From the NCBI RefSeq assembly GCF_010131535.1, contig NZ_WUBS01000019.1, positions 1 to 64,000 on the forward strand: DNA of 64,000 nucleotides, in the 5' to 3' direction. Each line of letters starts with the position of its first letter. The first letter of the stretch is position 1. Both the position numbers and the translations under genes were made by a program. Shown in pieces: positions 25,883-34,367 of this stretch. The DNA is from Acerihabitans arboris (lineage in GTDB: Bacteria > Pseudomonadota > Gammaproteobacteria > Enterobacterales > Enterobacteriaceae). The notes beneath the pieces were generated by a model. It was not told where the DNA came from. It saw nothing but the letters and a program-made list of their open reading frames with translations, and did no database searches.

Positions 25883-26314
25883 TCAATTACGGGTGTCATG
25901 AACGGCAAACAGCACCACGCCGAAGATTTCCAGCGTGTCGGGATCGGGAAAGATGTCGGGGAACGCCGGGTTCATCGGCTGCAGCGCCAGGCGCGGCCGC
26001 AGGCAAAGGCGTTTCACGGTAAACTCGCCGTCGATGGCGGCGATCACGATATCGCCGTGACCGGCTTGTTCCGCGCGGTCGACCACCAGCAGGTCCCCGT
26101 CGCCGATGCCGGCGTCGGTCATTGAGTCGCCGCTGGCGCGGACAAAGTAGGTGGCGCTGGGATGGCGGATACAGTACTCGTTCAGGTCGAGGGATTTTTC
26201 GACATAATCCTGCGCCGGCGAGGGAAAACCCGCCCGGCACCGGTCGGCAAACAGCGGCAGGGAAAGCACCGGCAACAGGTCGGCGGGCGCAAAAAAGGTG
26301 GTAACGATCTTCAT
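25883..26314 (-). CDS. umuD: UmuD, pol V subunit and autoprotease
   Basis: The 143-residue protein matches E. coli UmuD. The RecA-stimulated cleavage site is RAGFPSPA (Ala28-Gly29), the serine is in ASGDSM (Ser64) and the lysine in GEFTVKRL (Lys101). E. coli UmuD has Cys-Gly at the cut, so an Ala-Gly cut as in LexA is a difference. The start is set at ATG 26314; a longer in-frame reading to 26401 would cross the SOS box. umuC follows by two bases. Confidence 0.93.
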   Translation of the reverse strand: MKIVTTFFAPADLLPVLSLPLFADRCRAGFPSPAQDYVEKSLDLNEYCIRHPSATYFVRASGDSMTDAGIGDGDLLVVDRAEQAGHGDIVIAAIDGEFTVKRLCLRPRLALQPMNPAFPDIFPDPDTLEIFGVVLFAVHDTRN

Positions 26315-26331
26315 GTTGATAAATCCATTAA

Positions 26332-26351
26332 TACTGTTTATGTGTCCAGTA
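26332..26351. promoter_or_regulatory. LexA (SOS) box of umuDC
   Basis: TACTGTTTATGTGTCCAGTA contains CTG-N10-CAG with near-perfect flanks (consensus TACTGTATATATATACAGTA). It sits 18 bases upstream of the umuD start, as expected for the SOS-controlled operon. Confidence 0.93.
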
Positions 26352-26566
26352 TAAATAAATCGGGACGTTTGAAAAGGTGCCGGATCGCCATGTCGGCCCA
26401 TAATGTGATTAGTTGGCTGATAAATAAGGATCTAAAAATTTAATTAACGTCGTGGAGAATTTATCTTGCTGATGTATATAATTAATATAGCTAATTATTA
26501 GTTAAGTTATGTTACTGGTTTCAGGCGGCAACCAATTTCGTAATAAGGAGAGGCGGATAGTTGGTG

Positions 26567-27013
26567 ATGCTGAAACATGAAGATCTGCCGGGCCTGCGCA
26601 AGCTGAGCCAGGTACGCGCGCAAAGCGCGGCGCGCGGCCTGCGGCGCATCAGCATCCTGGCCGGCAACGGCGGTCTGTTTTTACCGCAGGAAATGCGGCG
26701 CGGCGCGGACGGGGCGATGACCGGGTTTGCCTATCCGGAAATGCTGGTGCGGGTTTGCGCGCTGTTCCAGGCGGGCAGGGCCGAAGAGGCCGAAGATCTG
26801 TTTGATATTTACCTGCCGTAGCTGCACCATGAATTCCAGTACGGCATCGGCCTGGCGCGGCGCAAGGAAACCCTGCGCCGCCGGGGAGCGATCCGCAGCG
26901 CGGCGGTGCGTCAGCCCGGCCCGGTGCTGGATGGCGACGATATGCGCGAATTGGGCCAGCTGATCGCCCGTCTTGAACTGCGGTTGCGGGAACATAGCAC
27001 GGCGGATAGCTGA
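26567..27013 (+). pseudogene. DapA-family (dihydrodipicolinate synthase-like) relic
   Basis: The frame encodes only the C-terminal half of a DapA-superfamily aldolase: MLKHEDLPGLRKLSQVRAQ, then LFLPQEMRRGADGAMTGFAYPEM. Reading hits a TAG at 26819-26821, then continues in frame (LHHEFQYGIGLARRKETLRR and onward) to TGA 27011-27013. The first 160 or so residues, with the barrel start and the catalytic lysine, are missing. Two independent lesions, a 5' truncation and an internal stop, mark it as a decaying gene. A ribosome-binding-like AAGGAG precedes the remnant. Confidence 0.85.
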
Positions 27014-27104
27014 GTCGCGGCCTAAAATAGGCTAATCTAGGTTACATCGGATCGTTAATTCTTTATCCCGACGCAGGGATTAAAACTATGTTACAGGGCT
27101 ATCT

Positions 27105-28142
27105 ATGACTTCATCCACCGTTCCCGCCACCATGCAAGCCGTCAGGATTAAACAGCCCGGCGGCCCCGAGCAGCTGATCCCGGTCGAGCTGCCGGTACCC
27201 CGTCCCGGCCCCGGCTATCTGTTGGTCAAGGTCGCCGCCGCGGGCGTTAACCGCCCCGACGTAATGCAGCGCCAGGGGTCCTATCCGCCGCCTCCCGGCG
27301 CGTCCGAGCTGCCGGGGCTTGAGATTGCCGGCGAGGTGGTGGCGCTGGGCGCCGGCGCCGGACGCTTTGCCGTTGGCGACAACGTGTGCGCCCTGGTGGC
27401 CGGCGGCGGCTACGCCGAATATTGCGTGGTGCATGAAACCAACGCGCTGCCGGTGCCGCAGGGTTTGTCGCTGCTGGAAGCGGCGGCGCTGCCGGAGACC
27501 TTTTTCACCGTTTGGGTCAACGTGTTCCAGCGCGGCAAGCTGCAAAAAGGCGACATCCTGCTGGTGCACGGCGGCACCTCCGGCATCGGCACCGTGACGA
27601 TTATGCTGGCCAAGGCCTTTGGCGCCACGGTGCTGACCACCGTCGGGTCGGAAGAGAAATGCGCGGCGGCGCGCAAGCTTGGCGCCGACCATGCCATTAA
27701 TTACCGCACCGGGGATTTTGTCGCCGAGACGGCGCGCCTGACCGACGGACACGGCGCGGATGTGATTGTCGATTTGATCGCCGGGGACTATGTGGCGCGC
27801 AACTACGCGGCGGCGGCGGTGGACGGCCGCATCGTGCAAATCGGCGTGCAGAACGGCCCGGCCAAAGAGCTGAACCTGATGAACATGCTGGCCAAGCGTT
27901 TAACCCATACCGGGTCGACGCTGCGTCCGCGCCCGGTGGAGGATAAGGCCGCCATCGCCGCCGATCTGCAACTGCAGGTCTGGCCGCTGCTGGCCGCGGG
28001 CAAGATCCGCCCGCTGATTGAACGGGCCTTTCCCTTGCGCCAGGCGTCCGACGCCCATGCGCTGATGGAGGGCGGCACGCATATCGGTAAAATCATGCTG
28101 GTGACCGACGCCCATGCGGAGCTACTGGCCGGCAATAGCTGA
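27105..28142 (+). CDS. NAD(P)H quinone oxidoreductase (PIG3/zinc-free MDR family)
   Basis: The 345-residue protein has the GroES-like N-terminal domain (VKVAAAGVNRPDVMQRQGSY, GLEIAGEVVALG) and the Rossmann domain with LLVHGGTSGIGTVTIMLAKAFGA (about 153-175). This is the quinone oxidoreductase branch of medium-chain dehydrogenases, without zinc ligands, closest to PIG3-type proteins. It probably reduces quinones or other electrophiles using NADPH. It is a single gene after the DapA relic; substrate and regulator are unknown. Confidence 0.85.
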   Translation: MTSSTVPATMQAVRIKQPGGPEQLIPVELPVPRPGPGYLLVKVAAAGVNRPDVMQRQGSYPPPPGASELPGLEIAGEVVALGAGAGRFAVGDNVCALVAGGGYAEYCVVHETNALPVPQGLSLLEAAALPETFFTVWVNVFQRGKLQKGDILLVHGGTSGIGTVTIMLAKAFGATVLTTVGSEEKCAAARKLGADHAINYRTGDFVAETARLTDGHGADVIVDLIAGDYVARNYAAAAVDGRIVQIGVQNGPAKELNLMNMLAKRLTHTGSTLRPRPVEDKAAIAADLQLQVWPLLAAGKIRPLIERAFPLRQASDAHALMEGGTHIGKIMLVTDAHAELLAGNS

Positions 28143-28286
28143 CCGACGTCGGCGCGGAGGATCTCCCGGAGCGGCAGACCGGTTTTTTCGTTAAGCCGGA
28201 TTAACCTTTCCGGCCGCATCTTTACTTATGGCCCCCGGCGCTTCATTATCGCGGGTGAGCGATGGCATCAGCAATATGGGCAGGGG

Positions 28287-29009
28287 ATGGACAGGATACT
28301 GAAGGCCGGGGCGATCGCCCTGGGGTTGCATGGCGCGTTAAGCTATGCGACGCCAAAAGATGAGCAGATCAAAACCGACTGCGCGCGCATTGATGATTAT
28401 GCACAGGCGGGGAATACGGCGTATCAGCAGGGCCATATGGATCGCGCGGTGGACGAGTTTACCGCCCAGGCCGCCTGGAGCGAATTTTGCCGCCTGCCGC
28501 CCGGGGCAATCAATACCGCCTATAACAACGTCGCGCTGGCCCTGATCCATTCCGGCGAGCCGTTGAAGGCCGCGGCCTGGCTTTCCCTGGCGCCGGCTGA
28601 TGACAAAACCCGCGTTAACCTGGCGTTGATACAACCGGTGCTGGATCGCCTGCGGCCCGCGCTGGCCGCCACCCCGATGGGCAACTATTGGCGTTATGCC
28701 GGCAAGGGGGTATGGAGCACCATCGCGGTACAGCCCGAGGGCAATGTGTGGAAAATCAGCTTTAACGGTTTTTATATGCCGGTGATGGGCATGTACTACG
28801 GCCCGAATATGGGCGAGTTTTCCGTGGTGCAGTCGCTGGAGGGCGGCCATGGCGTCTATCGCCAGGATGAACAGGCCGACGGGTCGTCCTGCCAGGTGAA
28901 CATGACCTTTAAAGCCGACGTGGCAACCCTGGAGACCCTGTCCGGCGACTGCGGATTCGGCGTGAACGTGCGGGCAAACGGCGACTTTAAGCGCGTCTCG
29001 CTTTACTGA
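28287..29009 (+). CDS. Exported protein of unknown function, TPR-like N-terminal half
   Basis: The 240-residue protein starts with a possible signal peptide (MDRILKAGAIALGLHGALSYA). A helical stretch follows resembling tetratricopeptide repeats (DYAQAGNTAYQQGHMDRAVDEF and ALIHSGEPLKAAAWLSLA). The C-terminal half (about 130-240, YWRYAGKGVWSTIAVQPEGN, then FYMPVMGMYYGPNMGEFSV) looks like a beta domain I cannot name. GGCAGGGG precedes the ATG. No neighbour explains its role. Confidence 0.6.
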   Translation: MDRILKAGAIALGLHGALSYATPKDEQIKTDCARIDDYAQAGNTAYQQGHMDRAVDEFTAQAAWSEFCRLPPGAINTAYNNVALALIHSGEPLKAAAWLSLAPADDKTRVNLALIQPVLDRLRPALAATPMGNYWRYAGKGVWSTIAVQPEGNVWKISFNGFYMPVMGMYYGPNMGEFSVVQSLEGGHGVYRQDEQADGSSCQVNMTFKADVATLETLSGDCGFGVNVRANGDFKRVSLY

Positions 29010-29182
29010 GCGCGCAACGGTCTTGGCGTCATGCGCGTTGCGTGTTATTTTAACAATATTATAACGATTTAGCTGACCACATTATTTCAACCACCTTGGT
29101 TGCTGCCCCTCTTCCTGGCGTACTCTCGTTATCGATAAAAATCTCTCCGGCCCGCGGGCAGGATCATGTATGGGAGTCTGTT

Positions 29183-30340
29183 ATGCCTGTTGCTCTTCTG
29201 GCCCTGGCGCTAAGCGCGTTCGCCATCGGGACGACTGAATTTGTCATCATGGGATTATTGCCGCAGGTGGCGGAAAGCCTGGCGGTTTCGCTGCCGGACG
29301 CCGGCTGGCTTATCAGCGGTTACGCCATCGGCGTGGCGGCGGGGGCGCCCATCATGGCAATCCTGACCGCCCGCCTGCCGCGTAAAACCTGCCTGGCGTT
29401 ATTGATGGTGATATTCATTATCGGCAACGCCATGTGCGCCATGGCCTACGGTTATGGCCTGCTGATGCTCGCCAGGGTGGTCACCGCGCTCAGCCACGGC
29501 GCTTTTTTCGGCATCGGCGCGGTGGTGGCCGCCGGTCTGGTGCCGGCCCATCGCCGCGCCTCGGCGGTGGCGCTGATGTTTACCGGCCTGACGCTGGCCA
29601 ATGTGCTGGGCGTGCCTATCGGCACCTGGCTGGGACAGCTGTATGGCTGGCGCGCCACCTTCTGGGGCGTGTCGGCCCTTGGCATCGTGGGTTTTATCGC
29701 CCTGCTGGCCAGCCTGCCGCCGCAGCGTGACGCGGCGCCCGCCAACCTGGCCCGGGAATTTGCCGCGCTGCGCAACGGCCGCCTGTTGTTGTCGCTGCTG
29801 ATGACGGTCTGTTTTGCCGCCGCCATGTTCACGCTGTTCAGCTATATCGCGCCGCTGCTGCTGCAGGTGACCGGCGTCAGCGATCGTGGCGTCAGCTGGA
29901 CGCTGTTTTTAATCGGCGCCGGCTTGACCCTGGGCAACCTGATCGGCGGCCGGCTGGCCGACTGGCGGGTTTCCTTTAGCCTGATGCTGAGTTTCGCCAT
30001 GATCGCGGTGTTCTCGGTACTGTTTTTCTGGACCAGCCACGCGCTGCTGCCGGCGGAAATCACCCTGTTCTTTTGGGCGCTGGCCACCTTCAGCACCATC
30101 CCGGCGCTGCAGATTAACGTGGTGGCCCATGGCGAGGACGCGCCCAACCTGGTGTCGACGCTGAACATATCCGCTTTTAATATCGGCAACGCCCTGGGCG
30201 CCTGGGCCGGCGGCAAGGTCATCGCCACCGGGCTCGGGCTGACCACGGTGCCGCTGGCGGCGGGAGTGATGGCCCTGTCCGGGCTGCTGGTGTGCCTGCT
30301 GACTTTCTATCGTTCCCCGGGCAGGCCGGTGACCGCATAA
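29183..30340 (+). CDS. MFS drug exporter (AraJ/YdhP-type)
   Basis: The 385-residue transporter has 12 predicted helices. It begins MPVALLALALSAFAIGTTEF, the FxIGxTEFVIMG signature of DHA1 exporters such as AraJ, YdhP and SotB, and has the motif-A-like loop TARLPRKTCLALL. The start is ATG 29183 because GGGAG lies six bases upstream; the longer reading to 29096 lacks support. Substrate unknown. It converges on lysR. Confidence 0.8.
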   Translation: MPVALLALALSAFAIGTTEFVIMGLLPQVAESLAVSLPDAGWLISGYAIGVAAGAPIMAILTARLPRKTCLALLMVIFIIGNAMCAMAYGYGLLMLARVVTALSHGAFFGIGAVVAAGLVPAHRRASAVALMFTGLTLANVLGVPIGTWLGQLYGWRATFWGVSALGIVGFIALLASLPPQRDAAPANLAREFAALRNGRLLLSLLMTVCFAAAMFTLFSYIAPLLLQVTGVSDRGVSWTLFLIGAGLTLGNLIGGRLADWRVSFSLMLSFAMIAVFSVLFFWTSHALLPAEITLFFWALATFSTIPALQINVVAHGEDAPNLVSTLNISAFNIGNALGAWAGGKVIATGLGLTTVPLAAGVMALSGLLVCLLTFYRSPGRPVTA

Positions 30341-30386
30341 CCTGACCACAAGCGGGGCCCAACAGGCTGGCGAACGGGTCACCGGG

Positions 30387-31313
30387 TCACGGCTGTGCCA
30401 GCGCGGCGTCCAGCCGGGCGGGAACGGCGGCGGCAAAGGCATGCAGGTAATCGATAAAATGGCTGACCAGGGCCGATGCCGGGCGGTGTAGCGGCCGGAT
30501 CAGGCTGACCGTGAACGGCACCGGGAGACTGAACGTTTTCAGCACCACGCCGCTGGCGGCATAGTCGAGCGCGGTAAGCGGGTTGACGATGGAAATCCCC
30601 ACCCCGGCGCGCACCATGGCGCAGACCGACGCGGCGCTGTGGGTTTCCACCACCATACCGCGCTCAACGCCCGCCTGGCTGAACAGCCGGTCCAGCAGCT
30701 GGCGATAGCTGTCGGTGGCCGACAGGCTGATATACGGCTGCCGGTGAAAATCCTGCGGGGTCAACTGCGCCCGTTGGGCGAGCGGATGGCCGGCGGGCAG
30801 CACGCAGACCTCGTTAAGCGTCATCAGGGTCTCGCGTTCGGTGCCGGCGGGGGTAAAGGTATTTTCCGTCAGGCCGATATCGTGGCGCTGGGCGGATAGC
30901 CACTCTTCCAGCAGCGGCGATTCCTGCGGCACCACGCTCAGGCTGACCGCCGGATGACGGGTAAAAAAATCCCGGCACACCTGCGGCAGCAGCGATTGGG
31001 AAAATACCGGCAGGCAGGCCACCGAGAGCTGCGCCTGGTGAAATTCGCGGATGGCCCGGGCGGCGCTCAAAATACGATCCAGGCCATAATAGGAACGCTG
31101 TACCTCTTCAAACAGCCGCAGGCCTTCGCCGGTGGGTTTCAGCCGGCCCTTGACGCGCTCGAACAACGTCATTTGCAGCAGATGCTCGAAGCGCGCCAGC
31201 TCACGGCTGACCGTCGGCTGCGAGGTATTCAGCAATGCCGCCGCCTCGGTAAGATTGCCGGTGGTCATCACCGCGTGGAATATATCGATATGCCGTAATG
31301 AAATCGCCGCCAT
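30387..31313 (-). CDS. lysR: LysR, activator of lysA
   Basis: The 308-residue LysR-family protein aligns throughout with E. coli LysR: MAAISLRHIDIFHAVMTTGN, HTSQPTVSRELARFE-like helix-turn-helix, LSVACLPVFSQSLLPQVC and VETHSAASVCAMVRAGVG. It activates lysA when lysine is low, with diaminopimelate as co-inducer. The start is set at ATG 31313 to match the family N-terminus. It is divergent from lysA with 124 bases between, the same gene pair as in E. coli. Confidence 0.95.
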   Translation of the reverse strand: MAAISLRHIDIFHAVMTTGNLTEAAALLNTSQPTVSRELARFEHLLQMTLFERVKGRLKPTGEGLRLFEEVQRSYYGLDRILSAARAIREFHQAQLSVACLPVFSQSLLPQVCRDFFTRHPAVSLSVVPQESPLLEEWLSAQRHDIGLTENTFTPAGTERETLMTLNEVCVLPAGHPLAQRAQLTPQDFHRQPYISLSATDSYRQLLDRLFSQAGVERGMVVETHSAASVCAMVRAGVGISIVNPLTALDYAASGVVLKTFSLPVPFTVSLIRPLHRPASALVSHFIDYLHAFAAAVPARLDAALAQP

Positions 31314-31437
31314 CCTGTTCTCTCCATGCCGAAAGTCCATATCATAGATGAATAGCTGATGCCAAAATAGATATTTTATCGATAGACCCGCATTGATAAA
31401 TAATAGCGCATAGCAGCATAAAACAGACGGGGAACCC

Positions 31438-32700
31438 ATGCCACACAGCCTGTACCACACCCAGAGCGCGCTTAACGCGGTCAACTTGCGTCAACTTTTC
31501 CAGCGTTACGGCGGTCCGGTCTGGGCGTATGAAGCCGAGGTGATTATCGAACGCATCCGCCAATTGCGGCGGTTCGACGTGATCCGCTTTGCTCAGAAGG
31601 CCTGTTCCAACACCCATATCCTGCGCCTGATGCGCGAACACGGGGTGAAAGTAGACTCCGTGTCCCTGGGTGAAATCGAGCGGGCGCTGGTGGCGGGCTA
31701 CCGGCCGGGACAAACGCCGGGCGAGATCGTGTTTACCGCCGACGTGTTCGATTGCCCGACCCTGCAGCGGGTGGTGGAGCTGGCCATCCCGGTCAACGCC
31801 GGATCGGTGGATATGCTCGAACAACTGGGGCGGCATTCGCCCGGACATGAGGTATGGCTGCGCATCAATCCCGGTTTCGGCCACGGCCACAGCCAGAAAA
31901 CCAATACCGGCGGCGAAAACAGCAAACACGGTATCTGGCATGCCGATCTGCCGCAGGCCATCGCGCAGATTAAGCGTTATGGGTTAACGCTTATCGGTCT
32001 GCATATGCATATCGGCTCCGGGGTGGATTATGACCATTTGCGGCAGGTCTGCGCGGCGATGGTGCGGGAGGTTATCGCCTCCGGCCAGGATATTCACGCC
32101 ATCTCCGCCGGCGGCGGGCTGTCGGTGCCGTACCGGTTTGGCGAGGAGGCCGTCAATACCGAACACTATTTTGGCCTGTGGGACGCCGCGCGGCGGGAAA
32201 TCAGCCGCCATCTGGGCCATCCGGTCCAGCTTGAGATTGAGCCTGGACGTTTCCTGGTGGCGGAATCCGGCGCGCTGGTGGCGCGGGTGCAGGCGGTCAA
32301 GGACATGGGCAGTCGCCACTTTGTGCTGGTGGACGCCGGTTTCAACGATCTGATGCGCCCGGCGATGTACGGCAGCTATCACCATATCTCGGTGATCCCC
32401 GCCGAAGGCGGCGAGCCGGACGGGCGGCCGGAAATTGAAACGGTGGTGGGCGGCCCGTTGTGCGAATCGGGGGATGTGTTTACCCAGTTGGCCGGCGGCG
32501 GCATCGAGCCGCGCGTATTACCCGCCGCCCGGGTGGGCGATTATCTGGTATTCCATGATACCGGCGCCTACGGCGCCTCGATGTCGTCCAATTACAACAC
32601 CCGTCCGCTGTTGGCGGAAGTCTTGTTCGAGCAGGGCCGCCCGCGCCAGATCCGCCGCCGCCAGACGCTGGATGAACTCCTGGCGCTGGAACGGCTGTAG
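31438..32700 (+). CDS. lysA: Diaminopimelate decarboxylase
   Basis: The 420-residue PLP enzyme makes lysine from meso-diaminopimelate in the last pathway step. Key spots are the PLP lysine in FAQKACSN (Lys54), the phosphate-binding HMHIGSG, GGGLSVPYR and the C-terminal CESGD with the active-site cysteine from the partner subunit. GGGGAAC-type spacing before ATG 31438 is acceptable. It is divergent from its activator lysR. Confidence 0.96.
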   Translation: MPHSLYHTQSALNAVNLRQLFQRYGGPVWAYEAEVIIERIRQLRRFDVIRFAQKACSNTHILRLMREHGVKVDSVSLGEIERALVAGYRPGQTPGEIVFTADVFDCPTLQRVVELAIPVNAGSVDMLEQLGRHSPGHEVWLRINPGFGHGHSQKTNTGGENSKHGIWHADLPQAIAQIKRYGLTLIGLHMHIGSGVDYDHLRQVCAAMVREVIASGQDIHAISAGGGLSVPYRFGEEAVNTEHYFGLWDAARREISRHLGHPVQLEIEPGRFLVAESGALVARVQAVKDMGSRHFVLVDAGFNDLMRPAMYGSYHHISVIPAEGGEPDGRPEIETVVGGPLCESGDVFTQLAGGGIEPRVLPAARVGDYLVFHDTGAYGASMSSNYNTRPLLAEVLFEQGRPRQIRRRQTLDELLALERL

Positions 32701-32861
32701 CGCCGGGCAACCCTTTTTGCCACACTTCGCCCCGGGGCCGGCGCCGGCGGACGCCTGAAGTGCCCATAAGGAGTGCCTGTACGTAGTGGACTACCACCCT
32801 TGGCGAGCGGCGACGGCGACTGACGCTCAATAAGCCGCAGGCACGCCGCCAAGCCGGCGTC

Positions 32862-33674
32862 TCAGGCTTTGCCGCGCTCGGCCGCCGGCGCGCGTATTGC
32901 GGTTTCCGCCGCCAGCGGGCGATAGGCGATATAATACACCAGCGCGACAAAGATGGCGCCGCCGGCGGCATTGCCCAGGAACACGCCCGGGAAATTGCCC
33001 CAGTATTCTGCCCAGGTCGCCTGGCCGGCAAAGATCGCCGCCGGGATGACGAACATATTGGCCACCACGTGCTGGAAGCCTAGATCGACAAACGCCATGA
33101 CCGGGAACCAGATACCCAATATCTTGCTCGCCACGTCCTTGCCGCTATACGCCAACCATACCGCCAGGCTCACCAGCCAGTTGCAGCCGATGCCGGAAAT
33201 AAAGGCGTGCAGGAAATCGGCGGAGATCTTCGCCTGGGCGGTGGCCACGGTTTTAGCCAGAAACGCGCCTTCGGTCAGGCCGAGCACATGGCCGAAAAAC
33301 CACGCAATCACAATGCTGCCGGCAAAGTTGGCCAGGGTAATCCAGAACCAGTTGCGCAGCAGCGATATAAAAGAGATTTGCCGCGCCAGCCAGGCGATCG
33401 GCAGCGTCATCATATTACCGGTCAGCAGTTCGCCGCCGGCGATAAGCGTCAGCACCAGCCCCACCGGGAATACCGAGGCCCCCAAAAAGACGCCGAACGA
33501 CCCCCAATCGGCGGGCAGGCTGGCGGTAACGTGGATATCCAGCATAAAACCGAGCGCGATATACGCGCCGGCCAGGCAACCGAGCACCAGTAAATAAGGC
33601 AAGGGCGCACGGCTTTTGGCCGTGCCCATTTGTACAGCGATTGCCGTGACTTCTTTAGGGGAATGAAAAGACAT
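32862..33674 (-). CDS. Formate/nitrite transporter family protein
   Basis: The 270-residue protein has six membrane helices of the FNT family, with GAYIALGFMLDIHVT, ELLTGNMMTLPIAWLARQI, FISGIGCNWLVSLAVWLAY and FQHVVANMFVIPAAIF. FNT proteins are pentameric channels for formate, nitrite or hydrosulfide, and it is not possible to say which here. It is not part of the standard lysA-galR neighbourhood and lies between lysA and the PTS genes as a separate minus-strand unit. Confidence 0.88.
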   Translation of the reverse strand: MSFHSPKEVTAIAVQMGTAKSRAPLPYLLVLGCLAGAYIALGFMLDIHVTASLPADWGSFGVFLGASVFPVGLVLTLIAGGELLTGNMMTLPIAWLARQISFISLLRNWFWITLANFAGSIVIAWFFGHVLGLTEGAFLAKTVATAQAKISADFLHAFISGIGCNWLVSLAVWLAYSGKDVASKILGIWFPVMAFVDLGFQHVVANMFVIPAAIFAGQATWAEYWGNFPGVFLGNAAGGAIFVALVYYIAYRPLAAETAIRAPAAERGKA

Positions 33675-33849
33675 GGTGTTTTATATGTTAAAAGAAAGTG
33701 GTGATTCGCATCATATCCTCCCCCCGGCGCGAAGCCAATCGATTGACCGTTAAAAGAGTGTTAAAAATTAAAACACCGCGCCGCGCCGCCGGGACCGCGG
33801 GCCGGTAAACGCCCCGCCCGCCGTCGGCGCGATTTCCGGCAGGCATGGG

Positions 33850-34173
33850 TCAGCGGGCGGCCAGGTCCGCCAGCTCGCGGCGCAACAGGATGAATTCCTC
33901 CGCCAGATCCTGGCACAGCATGGCGGTCATCAAATGATCCTGCGCGTGGACCATGATCAGGTTGACCGGCACTTTACCCGCCCCTTCGTCCAGCCCGATC
34001 AACCGGGTCTGGATGGCGTGGGCGCGGCGCGAGGCCTGGCGCGCCTCGTCCATCATCTCACCCGCTTCATCCCACCGCCGGCCCCGCGCCGCCTGGATGG
34101 CGCTCATGCTCGCGGACCGGGCTTCGCCGGCGTTAATCAGCAGCTCCATCACCGTTTGTTCAAAATCTTCCAT
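33850..34173 (-). CDS. PTS lactose/cellobiose-family IIA component
   Basis: The 107-residue helical protein has VHAQDHLMTAML, with the phosphorylatable histidine of the lactose/chitobiose IIA family (His76) and a conserved second His80. It passes phosphate from HPr to the IIB protein. It is transcribed away from the IIC-glucosidase-IIB operon, with the operator-rich gap 34174-34367 between. Together they form one complete three-protein enzyme II plus hydrolase. Confidence 0.9.
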   Translation of the reverse strand: MEDFEQTVMELLINAGEARSASMSAIQAARGRRWDEAGEMMDEARQASRRAHAIQTRLIGLDEGAGKVPVNLIMVHAQDHLMTAMLCQDLAEEFILLRRELADLAAR

Positions 34174-34185
34174 CCGTCACCTCTA

Positions 34186-34293
34186 TTGGTATGCCAAATT
34201 TGGTAATTTCATCATATTGGAATTCCAATGTTGTCTTGTGAGAGCATGATCACAGAAAAATAATTCAATTACGCTAGTTTTTGGTATGCCAAA
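34186..34293. promoter_or_regulatory. Three TTGG-N4-CCAA operators in the divergent PTS promoter region
   Basis: TTGGTATGCCAAA occurs exactly twice (34186-34198 and 34281-34293), and a perfect palindrome TTGGAATTCCAA lies between them (34217-34228). The outer copies sit near the promoters of the IIA gene and the IIC operon. The pattern fits a dimeric FadR/GntR-type regulator (TNGTN3ACNA-like). The GntR-family gene at the end of the PTS operon is the natural candidate. Binding is inferred. Confidence 0.75.
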
Positions 34294-34367
34294 CCCATAA
34301 AAATACGCCGGCTACCGGCAAACGTGCAATATCAACAGGTTTAACTCACTGATGATGAGGTGGTGTC

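Noticed and set aside
34237-34254. CRP-like TGTGA...TCACA in the PTS promoter gap
   Set aside because: The spacing is eight bases instead of six, so it is not a proper CRP site.
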